Origin: Terriglobia bacterium
GTDB taxonomy: Bacteria; Acidobacteriota; Terriglobia; Terriglobales; Acidobacteriaceae
Assembly (NCBI GenBank): GCA_021324365.1
Contig: JAJPJE010000043.1
Coordinates: 1-64,000, forward strand
Direction of reading: 5' to 3'
DNA: 64,000 nt
Under the pieces are notes generated by a model, which saw nothing but the letters and a program-made list of their open reading frames with translations, searched no databases and had not been told where the DNA came from. Position numbers and translations under genes: made by a program. Of the stretch, positions 36,611-45,106 are shown one piece after another. Each line of letters begins with the position of its first letter. Positions within the stretch are counted from its first letter, which is position 1.

Positions 36611-38230
36611 TTGTTCGGTCGAATTTTCGTCACTTTAATGCTTTCGTCCGCGCTGCTGGCCCAGTCGCCCAAAGGGTCTATTCAGTTTGAGGATGCCACT
36701 GCGAAAGCGGGCATCGACTTCACGCACAGTTTCGGGGCGCGCGATCTCGGCTCTCTGCTCGAAGGCACCGGTGGCGGCTGTGTCTGGTTCGATTACAACA
36801 ACGACGGAAAGCCCGACCTGTACGTCGTGTCCGGCAAGCCGCTGGGCCCCGGCATGCACCCGTATCCTCTGAAGGAACCGCCTGCTACTTCTCCTCACAA
36901 TCATCTCTACCGCAATGATGGCAACGGCAAGTTTACGGATGTTACCGATCAGGCAGGCGTCGCAGCAAACATTTACGGCATGGCCGCGATTGCCGCGGAC
37001 TACGACAATGACGGCTTTGTCGATCTCTTCGTCACCGGTTACGGTCAGGCAATCCTCTACCACAACAACGGGAACGGCACCTTCACCGATGTCACTGCCA
37101 AGACCGGCATTCACGTAGACCGCTGGTCCATCAGCTCTACTTGGCTCGATTACGACAAGGACGGTTGTGTCGACCTCTTCGTCGGTCGCTACGTGCAATT
37201 CGATCCCAAATACCGCAACTACTACGCTGCCGACAACTACCCCGGACCTCTCGACTATGAAGGCGATACCAATCGCCTGTATCACAACAATTGCGACGGA
37301 ACCTTCACTGATGTGACCGACAAGTCCGGCATTGGCGCCTTCAAGGGCCGCACCATGGGTGTGACCGCAGCCGACTTCGATGGCGACGGCTACCCCGACA
37401 TTTATGTCGCCAATGACAAGACCGAAAACTTCCTGTTCCGCAACAAGCACGACGGAACATTCGAGGAAATCGCTTCTGATTCCGGGACCGCCTTCGGGCA
37501 GAACGGCGAATCGACGTCAGCGATGGGCCCCGTGTTTGCCGACGTTGACGGCGATGGCCTCATCGACCTCTGGGTAACCGACTCCAAGTACAACCGCCTG
37601 CTGAAGAACATTGGCAAGAACAGGTTCGAGGACATCAGCGAGAAGGCCGGCATTTCGCAAGCGACCGCGCAATATACCAGTTGGGGCACCGGAATTTACG
37701 ACTTCGATAACGACGGCATTCCGGACATCATGATCTTCCACGGTGGCCTGATTCACCTCGTCCCGCAGGAACAATCCCTGTTTCGCGGACTCGGCAATGG
37801 TCTCTACCAAGATGTCTCGCGCCAGGCAGGTGCGGTGATGGACGTAAAGACTGTTTCGCGTGGCGCATGTTTCGCCGACTATGACAACGACGGCAAGATG
37901 GATGCCTTCCTCGTGAATCTTGGAGCGCGAGGCACGCTGTTTCACAACGTTTCCCAGAACACGAATCATTGGGTAGCGGTCAAGTTACGCGGCAAGAAGT
38001 CTAATCGCGACGGCATTGGCGCCTATCTTGAACTCACCGCCGGCGGAAAGAAGCAGGTGGCTGAGCGATTCGCTGGCTCCGGTTATCTTTCTCAGGACGA
38101 TGATCGCGTGCACTTCGGGCTTGGAGCATCGACCAGAATCGACAAGCTCACAGTCAAGTGGCCCAGTGGAAAAGAGCAGACAGTCCACAAACTGAAAATC
38201 GATCAGGTCAATATCGTGGAGGAGCCGTGA
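36611..38230 (+). CDS. Exported FG-GAP/VCBS and ASPIC/UnbV (CRTAC1-type) protein
   Basis: A 539-residue protein with a short signal peptide (IFVTLMLSSALLAQ). Seven calcium-binding D-x-D/N-x-DG-x-x-D loops (DYNNDGKPDLY, DYDNDGFVDLF, DYDKDGCVDLF, DFDGDGYPDIY, DVDGDGLIDLW, DFDNDGIPDIM, DYDNDGKMDAF) form a beta-propeller. The C-terminal ASPIC/UnbV domain has NHWVAVKLRGKKSNRDGIGA, GSGYLSQDDDRVHFGLG and KLTVKWPSGKEQTV. Function is unknown; such proteins are thought to bind ligands or scaffold outside the cell. The start is TTG at 36611 with AGGAGGT 7 nt before; the longer upstream frame runs through the previous gene. It ends in a GTGA overlap with the next gene. Confidence 0.9.
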   Translation: MFGRIFVTLMLSSALLAQSPKGSIQFEDATAKAGIDFTHSFGARDLGSLLEGTGGGCVWFDYNNDGKPDLYVVSGKPLGPGMHPYPLKEPPATSPHNHLYRNDGNGKFTDVTDQAGVAANIYGMAAIAADYDNDGFVDLFVTGYGQAILYHNNGNGTFTDVTAKTGIHVDRWSISSTWLDYDKDGCVDLFVGRYVQFDPKYRNYYAADNYPGPLDYEGDTNRLYHNNCDGTFTDVTDKSGIGAFKGRTMGVTAADFDGDGYPDIYVANDKTENFLFRNKHDGTFEEIASDSGTAFGQNGESTSAMGPVFADVDGDGLIDLWVTDSKYNRLLKNIGKNRFEDISEKAGISQATAQYTSWGTGIYDFDNDGIPDIMIFHGGLIHLVPQEQSLFRGLGNGLYQDVSRQAGAVMDVKTVSRGACFADYDNDGKMDAFLVNLGARGTLFHNVSQNTNHWVAVKLRGKKSNRDGIGAYLELTAGGKKQVAERFAGSGYLSQDDDRVHFGLGASTRIDKLTVKWPSGKEQTVHKLKIDQVNIVEEP

Positions 38231-40083
38231 TCCGCAAGCGCTTCCAACTGGCGATTGCGGTCGGCTTGCTGGTCGCAGCGGTTTTGGCTCTGGGTGCCTG
38301 GTCGGCCAGCGAGCAGGAGCGATACCTGAATCCTGTGGAGATGGCGTTCTCGCCTGATGGCAGATTCCTCTATGTAATCTGCGAGAACGCGGACCAGTTG
38401 CGCGTCGTCGACCTCGCGAGCGGTGCCGTGGTGAAGCAAATCACGGTTGGTAGAATGCCAACCGGACTCTCTCTTTCGCCGGATGGCAAGCAGATCTACG
38501 TCGCTAACTCCTGGTCCGACAACATCTCAGTCATCGATTCCGACACCCTGGAAGTCACACGCACACTTCCGGCAGGCTTTGAGCCCATCAGTGCGATTTC
38601 CGATCGCGACGGAAAGACCCTATATGCCGCCAACCGTCTGAGTAACGATATTTCAGTCCTCGATCTTGCCAGCGGCAAGGAAATCAAGCGCCTCGTAGCA
38701 GGCCGGGGAGCCAGTTATCTCTCACTCACCCCTGACGGCAAATACATCTACTGCACACATATTTATCCCAACATCGGCAAATTCCGTACGCCCCCGGAAT
38801 CCGAGATCACCGTCGTTGACACCCTCACCCAGGAAATTGTTGAGCGCAAGCCGCTCCATAGTATCGCCGGCGTTTTCCATGTCGCCACTTCTACTGACGG
38901 CAAGTTAAGCGTTGTTGCCGAGCTTCAACCCAAGAACCTCATTCCTCTTGCCCACGTCGAGCATGGCTGGGCATTCGTCGATTCCCTTGCCATCTTCGGC
39001 GAAGACGTAAACGGCATCGTCCAAGTGCCCATCGACGAACTGGAACGCTACTTCGCGCGACCCTTTGGCCTAGCGATTTCAAAGGACAAATCGAAGATCT
39101 TCGTCACTAGCGGCGGCGCAGCAACCGTCACCGTCATTGACACTCAACAGCTACTGGCGTTCGCAAGATCTCAGCACTCGTCTTTTGCAAACGATCTCTC
39201 CGCCTCGGCGAACTATGTTATTGCGCGAGTACCCGTTGGTCCGGATCCCCGCGGCGTGCTTCTTTCTCCCGATGGCAGCCGGTTGTATGTCGCCAATCGT
39301 CTCGGTGACACCGTCGACGTCATCGACACCAACCGGAACGAAGTTACCCGGTCCATCGACCTTGGCGGTCCGAAAACCATCACTGGGAAACGTAGAGGCG
39401 AGCGTCTTTTTTACAACGCAAAATTCGCCTTTCAGGGCCAATTCAGTTGCGCGAACTGTCATCTGGATTCGACCTTCGATGGCCTGAACTGGGATCTCGA
39501 ACCCGATGGTTTCGGCAAAGATATCGTCGACAACCGTTCCATAGAAGATCTCAGCGGCACCGAACCCTTCAAATGGAATGGCGGTAATCCCAACCTGCAG
39601 ACCGAGTGCGGCCCCCGGACCGAAAAATTCTTCTACCGTTCGCAGAGCTACAACGATAAGGAACTGGCCGACCTGGTTTCTTACATCTTCTCCATTCCGC
39701 TGCGACCCAACCGGTATCGCCTGCCTAATGGGCAACTCACGGCGGCGCAGGAGCGCGGCAAGGCCATCTTCGAACGTACCTTCACCAAGGCCGGTAAGCC
39801 GATTCCTGAAAACAATCAATGTGCCTATTGTCACAGCGGTCCGAAGTACACCAATCGCAGGCTCTTCGACGTAGGTTCAGGCAAGCCGACCGATCGCTCT
39901 CCCTTGATTGACACGGCGCACTTGCCGAATATCGCCTACTCGGCTCCGTATCTTCACGATGGCTCCGCACGGTCGCTCGAAGAGATCTGGACAGTATTCA
40001 ATCCGCATGACACGCACGGAGTGACCAACGATCTGACCAAGGATGAACTGAACGACTTGATCGAATACCTGAGGACACTATGA
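38227..40083 (+). CDS. Exported YVTN beta-propeller fused to di-haem (MauG/CcpA-like) cytochrome
   Basis: A 618-residue protein. A signal anchor (FQLAIAVGLLVAAVLALGAWSA) precedes YVTN-type repeats (FSPDGRFLYVICENADQLRVVDLASG, SPDGKQIYVANSWSDNISVID, LYAANRLSNDISVLDLASG, SPDGSRLYVANRLGDTVDVID). Two haem c sites follow, CANCH (about 408-412) and CAYCH (about 532-536). NIAYSAPYLHDGSARSLEE is a hallmark of the di-haem peroxidase/MauG family. It could oxidise a substrate or partner protein in the periplasm. The start is GTG at 38227, sharing GTGA with the upstream stop, and GGAGGAG precedes it. It overlaps the next gene by 4 bp (ATGA). Confidence 0.9.
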   Translation: MIRKRFQLAIAVGLLVAAVLALGAWSASEQERYLNPVEMAFSPDGRFLYVICENADQLRVVDLASGAVVKQITVGRMPTGLSLSPDGKQIYVANSWSDNISVIDSDTLEVTRTLPAGFEPISAISDRDGKTLYAANRLSNDISVLDLASGKEIKRLVAGRGASYLSLTPDGKYIYCTHIYPNIGKFRTPPESEITVVDTLTQEIVERKPLHSIAGVFHVATSTDGKLSVVAELQPKNLIPLAHVEHGWAFVDSLAIFGEDVNGIVQVPIDELERYFARPFGLAISKDKSKIFVTSGGAATVTVIDTQQLLAFARSQHSSFANDLSASANYVIARVPVGPDPRGVLLSPDGSRLYVANRLGDTVDVIDTNRNEVTRSIDLGGPKTITGKRRGERLFYNAKFAFQGQFSCANCHLDSTFDGLNWDLEPDGFGKDIVDNRSIEDLSGTEPFKWNGGNPNLQTECGPRTEKFFYRSQSYNDKELADLVSYIFSIPLRPNRYRLPNGQLTAAQERGKAIFERTFTKAGKPIPENNQCAYCHSGPKYTNRRLFDVGSGKPTDRSPLIDTAHLPNIAYSAPYLHDGSARSLEEIWTVFNPHDTHGVTNDLTKDELNDLIEYLRTL

Positions 40084-41144
40084 AAACACGCATTAGGTTA
40101 ATCGCGCTGTGTTTCAACCTTGCGCTCACCTGCGCTGCCATGGCTCAGGATATGCCACGCTTTCGCTGGGAGAACTTCACCACCGAGAACGGCCTGCCTA
40201 ATAATCACGTCTACTGTGTCCTGGTAGACGCCCCACGCATCTGGGCCGGTACCGACGACGGACTAGGCCTACTTCAAGATGGAAAGTGGAAAGTCTATCG
40301 ACCTGCTGACGGCCTCGCTCACCAGGCAGTGCTGGGCCTCGCACTCGACAAACGCACTGGCGACGTCTGGGCAGCAACCCTTGGTGGCATCAGCCGTATC
40401 TCCGCCGGACGCATCGACAGCTTTACGCAACTGAATTCCGGCCTCCCCAATGATGTTGTCTACGGCGTAGGAGTGCTTGGCGATTATGTCTGGGTTGCGA
40501 CCGCAGCCGGTGGCGGCCGACTGAATACGCGCACCAATCAATGGTCTCTTTACAACGAGCGCAACACGCCCATGTACGAAATCTGGACGTACGCGGTAAG
40601 CCCTGCGACTGACAAGGTCTACTACGCGGTCTGGGGCGCCGGGGTGTTGGAGTACGACGTCGCGACGCAACACTGGAAGGACTACAACGACCCGGACGGT
40701 GAAACCGAGATGGTGCTATTTAAAGACCAAGGGCTCATTCACGAGATCACCACGTCCGTCAGTTATGTCGACAAGATTCTGTGGGTAGCCACCTATTTTG
40801 GTGCCAGTCGCTACGACGGCCGCAATTGGCACAACTTCCTCACTAAGGACAGCGGCCTTCCCAGCAACTTCCTCAACCAGGTGAAAGCTATCGACGCAAA
40901 TCGCGCCTGGTTCAGTACTGACAAGGGTCTTGCCTACTACGATGGCGCCAACTGGGCCGTGTACCGTCCGGCGCTCGACACGCATAAGCCGGAAATGCTG
41001 ATTCGTGACGCCTCCGGACGAACTTTCAGCGTCCCGGTCGACACCGCCCCAGCGCATAACTACATCCTTGGTGTGGATTTTCAAGGTGACGACCTCTGGG
41101 TCGCCACCGCGGAAGGGTTAAGTCATGGAATTCGACAGAAGTGA
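40080..41144 (+). CDS. Exported ligand-sensor propeller (two-component regulator propeller type)
   Basis: A 354-residue exported protein with a signal peptide (LIALCFNLALTCAAMAQ). Repeats such as TENGLPNNHVYCVLVD, RIWAGTDDGLGLLQDGKW, DVWAATLGGISRI, NSGLPNDVVYGVGV, LWVATYFGASRYDGRNW and AWFSTDKGLAYYDGANW are the Reg_prop propeller repeats normally found in the sensor part of hybrid two-component systems. Here there is no membrane helix, kinase or receiver after the propeller, so it is a stand-alone sensor or binding module. It starts inside the stop of the cytochrome gene (ATGA). Confidence 0.88.
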   Translation: MKTRIRLIALCFNLALTCAAMAQDMPRFRWENFTTENGLPNNHVYCVLVDAPRIWAGTDDGLGLLQDGKWKVYRPADGLAHQAVLGLALDKRTGDVWAATLGGISRISAGRIDSFTQLNSGLPNDVVYGVGVLGDYVWVATAAGGGRLNTRTNQWSLYNERNTPMYEIWTYAVSPATDKVYYAVWGAGVLEYDVATQHWKDYNDPDGETEMVLFKDQGLIHEITTSVSYVDKILWVATYFGASRYDGRNWHNFLTKDSGLPSNFLNQVKAIDANRAWFSTDKGLAYYDGANWAVYRPALDTHKPEMLIRDASGRTFSVPVDTAPAHNYILGVDFQGDDLWVATAEGLSHGIRQK

Positions 41145-41156
41145 GGAGCTATTCAT

Positions 41157-41642
41157 ATGCAGGTAGAGGAAATTCTTGAAGCTATTGCGCACGCTCCTAT
41201 TGAGAAACGTGCGATCACCAATCATGCAGTCCTCAACGAAGCCTACGACTATTCGAAGCCCAGCTCATTCGTTCGCGGGATGCGCATTGATTTAAACGGG
41301 CTAGTGATCCTGCTGATTTCCGGCACGGCCAGCATCGACGAGTATGGCAAGACCGTGCACGTCGGCGATTTCCGCGCGCAGTGCCGCCGCACCTTCCACA
41401 ACATCACGGGCCTGCTTGAGTCGGAAGGCTGTACGTGGAAAGACATCGTTCGCACGACCTGCTATCTGCGTGACATCGACCGAGACTACGAAGCCTTCAA
41501 TGAAGAGCGCACAGCGTTCTACAAGCAGCAGGGACTTGATCCTGTGCCGGCATCCACAGGTATTCAGGCGAAGCTTTGCCGCCCCGATCTGCTGGTCGAA
41601 ATTGAAGCTATTGCAATGTTCCGCGAAACTCCAAAGGAGTAG
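41157..41642 (+). CDS. RidA (YjgF/YER057c/UK114)-family protein
   Basis: A 161-residue chorismate-mutase-like trimeric protein; the family hydrolyses reactive enamines/imines. Motifs: LVILLISGTASIDEYGKTVHVGDFRAQCRRTFHNITGLLESEGCTWKDIVRTTCYLRDIDRDYEAFNEER and PASTGIQAKLCRPDLLVEIEAIA, where the Arg of the catalytic CRPDLLVEIE region is present. About 30 residues longer than standard RidA, at the N-terminus. No signal peptide. GAGGAG precedes the ATG. It is the only cytosolic product in the exported cluster, suggesting imine or amine chemistry. Confidence 0.88.
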   Translation: MQVEEILEAIAHAPIEKRAITNHAVLNEAYDYSKPSSFVRGMRIDLNGLVILLISGTASIDEYGKTVHVGDFRAQCRRTFHNITGLLESEGCTWKDIVRTTCYLRDIDRDYEAFNEERTAFYKQQGLDPVPASTGIQAKLCRPDLLVEIEAIAMFRETPKE

Positions 41643-41645
41643 CCA

Positions 41646-43496
41646 ATGCGCCGCGTTCTGCTGGTTGGTATCGTTACTTTGATTATGCCCCTTGCCTGGG
41701 CTCAGTCAACCTTCACGTGTTCGTGCGGCAAGAATCCTCCGGGCAAGCCGAAAAACCGCGAGATGCGCCCTTATGCGGAAGAACCGGACGATCTGCGGCC
41801 TTACTCGAAGTTCACCACGCCCTACTACGAGCACTACACGACCCTGGTGGAATACAACGGCGGCGCGCGCGACGTCGCCGATCCGGATCCAAGCACCATC
41901 ACCGAGGTTCGCATCGGCTTTCTCGGCCCCGTCTACGATCACCCTGATCATGCCCTCGGTCAAAAGATGCTCAACGGCGTCAACATGGCCATCGAAGAAG
42001 CGAACGCCGCTGGCGGTTACGGCGGCAAGCCGTTCCGCCTGATGGTTCACAACGACTCAGCGACTTGGGGCGCGTCCAGCAACGAAATTATCAAAATGGC
42101 ATACGACGAAAAAGTCTGGGCCATGTACGGGTCGCTTAGCGGTGACTCTACGCATATCGGCCTTCGCGTCAATTTGAAGACCGAAGTACCCATGGTGAAC
42201 AGTGCCTCCACCGATCCCACTATCCCCGAAACCATCATTCCGTGGTACTTGGAGACTCTGCAGGATGATCGCGTTCAAGGCTATACCATCGCCCGCCGCA
42301 TCTACACCGAGCTAGGCCTGAAGCGCGTGGCGATTCTTCGGGTCAACGATCGCTACGGCCGCTTCGGTGTCTTGAAGTTCAAAGACGCCTCTCGGCGGCT
42401 TGGTCATCCCGTCATCATCGAGCAGAAGTTCATGCCCGGGGACACCGACTACACGCATCAGTTGAAGGTGATCAACGACTCGCGTGTCGACGCCATTGTG
42501 CTATGGACGGACGAAATCCCCGCCGGCAACATCCTGAAGCAAATGCGCTCGCTCGGCATGAAGCAGCCCGTTTTTGGCAGCCACCGTACGATGGGTGCTG
42601 ATCTGCTCAGGACCGCAGGGTCAGCCGCCGACGGCTTCGAAGCGGTGTATCCCTACGATCCCAGCAGCAAAGATTCGAAATGGCTCGATTTTCAGGCGCG
42701 CTACGAGGCAAAGTACCACGAGAAGCCTGACCACTTCGCTGCTCTTGCCTACGACACCATGCAAATCCTGCTGCACGCCATTTGCGAGGCTGGCTTAAAC
42801 CGCGGTCGTATTCGCGACGCGCTAACCGCCACAGAAACCTACGACGGCGTCACTGGCCACATGGTCTTCGATCCGAACTGCAAGGACATCCGCTCACTTT
42901 ACTGGGCCACTGTCAGCAAGGGACAAGTCGACTACCGTCCGGCTACGATGGAAAAAGCCTACGCACGAGTCGGCGAGGACGGCGTCCAATATGCCGGACC
43001 CAAACTTCCGGACCAGATTGCAACGAATCTAAAGCTTGTAGTCTTCGGGCCTGATGCTGACGAGTTAGTTCGATCGAATTCTTTGGTCAGCATGATAGGA
43101 GAACTGAATCGTCGCAACGCGCAACAGATTTCATTGCTTGGCATTGCTTCCAACGTACAGTGGGGAAAAGCGTCATCGGCTCTCGTCCAGGCGCTCTACG
43201 ATAAGCAGGCTATCGGCATCATCGCCACGGATCGCGCTTCGAGTCACCTTGCCGAACAGCTCGGAGTAAAGGCTTTCGTCCCGGTGATCGCGATCGCTGA
43301 CGATCGTTCGCTTACATCGACGAATATCCCTTGGATCTTCCGGCTTCCGGAAGGAGCCTCTCCCGATCAGGCGATTCGCATCTTTTCGGAAGCGATCGAT
43401 AGGGCCGGCGCCAATCGCGAAAAGATTCGCGACGTTCTCGCGTCTGGAAACACGATCGCGGGAGTGAGCTTCGAAAGCACCGGAGAACTTCGATAG
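41646..43496 (+). CDS. Periplasmic ABC-type substrate-binding protein with second partial domain
   Basis: A 616-residue exported protein (signal MRRVLLVGIVTLIMPLAWAQ, then a TCSCG cysteine pair). Residues about 85-430 form a branched-chain amino acid/LivJ-like periplasmic-binding domain (VRIGFLGPVYDHPDHALGQKMLNGVNMAIEEANAAGG, MVNSASTDPTIPETIIPWY, VAILRVNDRYGRFG, DHFAALAYDTMQILLHAI). Residues about 455-600 look like a second, incomplete binding domain (LVVFGPDADELV, LLGIASNVQWGKASSALVQALYDKQAIGIIATDRASSHLAEQLG, PWIFRLPEGASPDQAIRIF). No permease or ATPase gene is nearby, so it may be a sensor or scavenger rather than a transporter part. AAGGAG precedes the start. Confidence 0.87.
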   Translation: MRRVLLVGIVTLIMPLAWAQSTFTCSCGKNPPGKPKNREMRPYAEEPDDLRPYSKFTTPYYEHYTTLVEYNGGARDVADPDPSTITEVRIGFLGPVYDHPDHALGQKMLNGVNMAIEEANAAGGYGGKPFRLMVHNDSATWGASSNEIIKMAYDEKVWAMYGSLSGDSTHIGLRVNLKTEVPMVNSASTDPTIPETIIPWYLETLQDDRVQGYTIARRIYTELGLKRVAILRVNDRYGRFGVLKFKDASRRLGHPVIIEQKFMPGDTDYTHQLKVINDSRVDAIVLWTDEIPAGNILKQMRSLGMKQPVFGSHRTMGADLLRTAGSAADGFEAVYPYDPSSKDSKWLDFQARYEAKYHEKPDHFAALAYDTMQILLHAICEAGLNRGRIRDALTATETYDGVTGHMVFDPNCKDIRSLYWATVSKGQVDYRPATMEKAYARVGEDGVQYAGPKLPDQIATNLKLVVFGPDADELVRSNSLVSMIGELNRRNAQQISLLGIASNVQWGKASSALVQALYDKQAIGIIATDRASSHLAEQLGVKAFVPVIAIADDRSLTSTNIPWIFRLPEGASPDQAIRIFSEAIDRAGANREKIRDVLASGNTIAGVSFESTGELR

Positions 43497-43515
43497 GACG
43501 GGTGGCACGAACCCC

Positions 43516-43619
43516 CGCCCGCGTCTTGTGTGGTGCAGACATTTTGTCCGCGTAAATTGCTCTTGTGTTGCGCGGGCGCCCTCGCCCGCGCCTTGTGTGG
43601 CGGACATTCTTGTCCACAC
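43516..43619. repeat. Two copies of a small intergenic repeat plus GC hairpin
   Basis: The segments 43516-43552 and 43583-43619 are similar (CGCCCGCG, CTTGTGTGG, then a GGACATTnTTGTCC-like core), 67 bp apart. Related partial copies occur at about 28867-28893 and 58105-58131. They lie between convergent genes and have GGACA/TGTCC hairpin symmetry. Confidence 0.6.
43570..43591. terminator. GC-rich hairpin between convergent genes
   Basis: GCGCGGGCG and CGCCCGCGC form a perfect 9-bp stem around a 4-nt loop (CCCT), between the end of the exported cluster and the convergent histidine kinase. It lacks a T tract and is nested in the repeat pair. Confidence 0.55.
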
Positions 43620-45050
43620 TCATCCTGGAATCGTGAACGTGAACACCGAGCCCTTCCCCAACTGGCTGGTCACTCCGATGGTTCCCCCATGTGCCTCCAC
43701 GATCGCCTTCGCGATTGCCAGACCCATTCCTGTCCCCTGAACGCGGTATCGTTCGCTCTTGCCACGATAAAACTTGTCGAAGATCAGCACCTGCTCCATA
43801 TCATCGATGCCAGACCCTTGATCGGCAACGCTGACTTCAAGCTTGCCATCGAGCGTCGCTGCAGAAATCCTGATCGGCAATTCCGGCGGCGAATACTTTG
43901 CTGCATTCTCCAGCAGTTGGATCAGTACCTCGGTCACGCGTTTCAAGTCCATGCGGGCCGTAGCTTCGGCTGGAACGTGCACATCCACCACGTGCTTCCC
44001 CAACACCTGTTTCAACTCGCTGAGCGCTTGCTGAACTGCCTCTATGACTCTATGCGCCTTCAGGTCCAACTGGAGCTCGTGTGATTCCAGTTCCGAAACC
44101 TCTGCCGCTTCACCGACCAACCGATTCAATCGATCGCTCTCTTCGTTGATGACCGTCATCAATTCCTGGCGATCACCAGGTGCCAGATCGATGTTCGACA
44201 TGAGACTCGTAATTGAAGCCTTGATCGAGGTTAATGGCGTACGAAATTCATGTGTGACCGAATCGAGAATCGCGCTTCGCAATCGCTCACTTTCCCGCGA
44301 CGCCTCATTCTTTGCGAGTTTTTCCAATGCAGTTACGCGCTCAACAGCCACAGCTATGAGGCTTCCAATCGCATCCAACGTCTCCCGCGACAGAGATCCG
44401 GCAACACCAATCGTCCCAACAATGCGCACCCCAAGCTTCAGCGGTGTAAAACTAAGTCGCCGTTCGGTGTCAAAGGTCGGTTCTCCGCGTGCGATCACAC
44501 TCTTCAGATGGTCGGCATCCAGATCGCCGGTCTCCGGGCCTGAACGGTAGATGTCTCCTTTCCCAGGCAAATAGAGTGCCGCTGCCGATACTCCAAACGT
44601 ATTCACAATTGCCGTCGGCAAAGCGTTCAACAGTTCAAGAATGTTTTCGGACGTCAACATCTGCTGGCTGAATTGGTACAGTCGCTCAACTTCGCGGCGC
44701 CTCTGCACCGCCTCTTCCGTCTGCCGGCGCGCCCTATCCGACAACTGGCTCGCTACAATCGCGGTCGCCAGAAAAGCCATGAGCGCTACCCAGTTCTGCG
44801 TGTCGGCAATCGTGAATGTCCCTACCGGAGGAAGAAAGAAGTAGTTGAATGCTGCCGTCGCCAGGACCGCCAGGAATAGTGCGAACCTCAGGCCCCACCA
44901 TGCGGAAACCATCAGCACCGCAACCAGGAATGTGAGCGCTACGGTCGTGGGGTTTATATGTAACAGCACTTTGAACACGTACACCAGCACGATCACCGCC
45001 GCCGCGCACGCCACAAACCTCATCAGGACCTCATGAAGCGGTTTGTTCAC
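43620..45050 (-). CDS. Sensor histidine kinase equal to the C-terminal half of KdpD (DUF4118-GAF-HisKA-HATPase)
   Basis: A 476-residue protein. Four membrane helices of the KdpD DUF4118 type (VACAAAVIVLVYVFKVLL, TVALTFLVAVLMVSAWWGL, ALFLAVLATAAFNYFFLPP, WVALMAFLATAIVAS) are followed by a GAF-like domain. HisKA is at DSVTHEFRTPLTSIKAS (phosphorylated His) and HATPase at ELLENAAKYSP, VADQGSGI, GTGMGLAIAKAIVEAHGG. It lacks the N-terminal KdpD/USP domains, which are encoded by the divergent gene starting 57 bp away. The GTG at 45050 is preferred because AGGGG precedes it and it leaves a short intergenic space. No kdpFABC is in the window. Confidence 0.9.
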   Translation of the reverse strand: MNKPLHEVLMRFVACAAAVIVLVYVFKVLLHINPTTVALTFLVAVLMVSAWWGLRFALFLAVLATAAFNYFFLPPVGTFTIADTQNWVALMAFLATAIVASQLSDRARRQTEEAVQRRREVERLYQFSQQMLTSENILELLNALPTAIVNTFGVSAAALYLPGKGDIYRSGPETGDLDADHLKSVIARGEPTFDTERRLSFTPLKLGVRIVGTIGVAGSLSRETLDAIGSLIAVAVERVTALEKLAKNEASRESERLRSAILDSVTHEFRTPLTSIKASITSLMSNIDLAPGDRQELMTVINEESDRLNRLVGEAAEVSELESHELQLDLKAHRVIEAVQQALSELKQVLGKHVVDVHVPAEATARMDLKRVTEVLIQLLENAAKYSPPELPIRISAATLDGKLEVSVADQGSGIDDMEQVLIFDKFYRGKSERYRVQGTGMGLAIAKAIVEAHGGTIGVTSQLGKGSVFTFTIPG

Positions 45051-45106
45051 GCCCCTGATTGTAGCTGAGTCGACAAAGTTGATGACCTCGACGAAAATAG
45101 GGCGCA

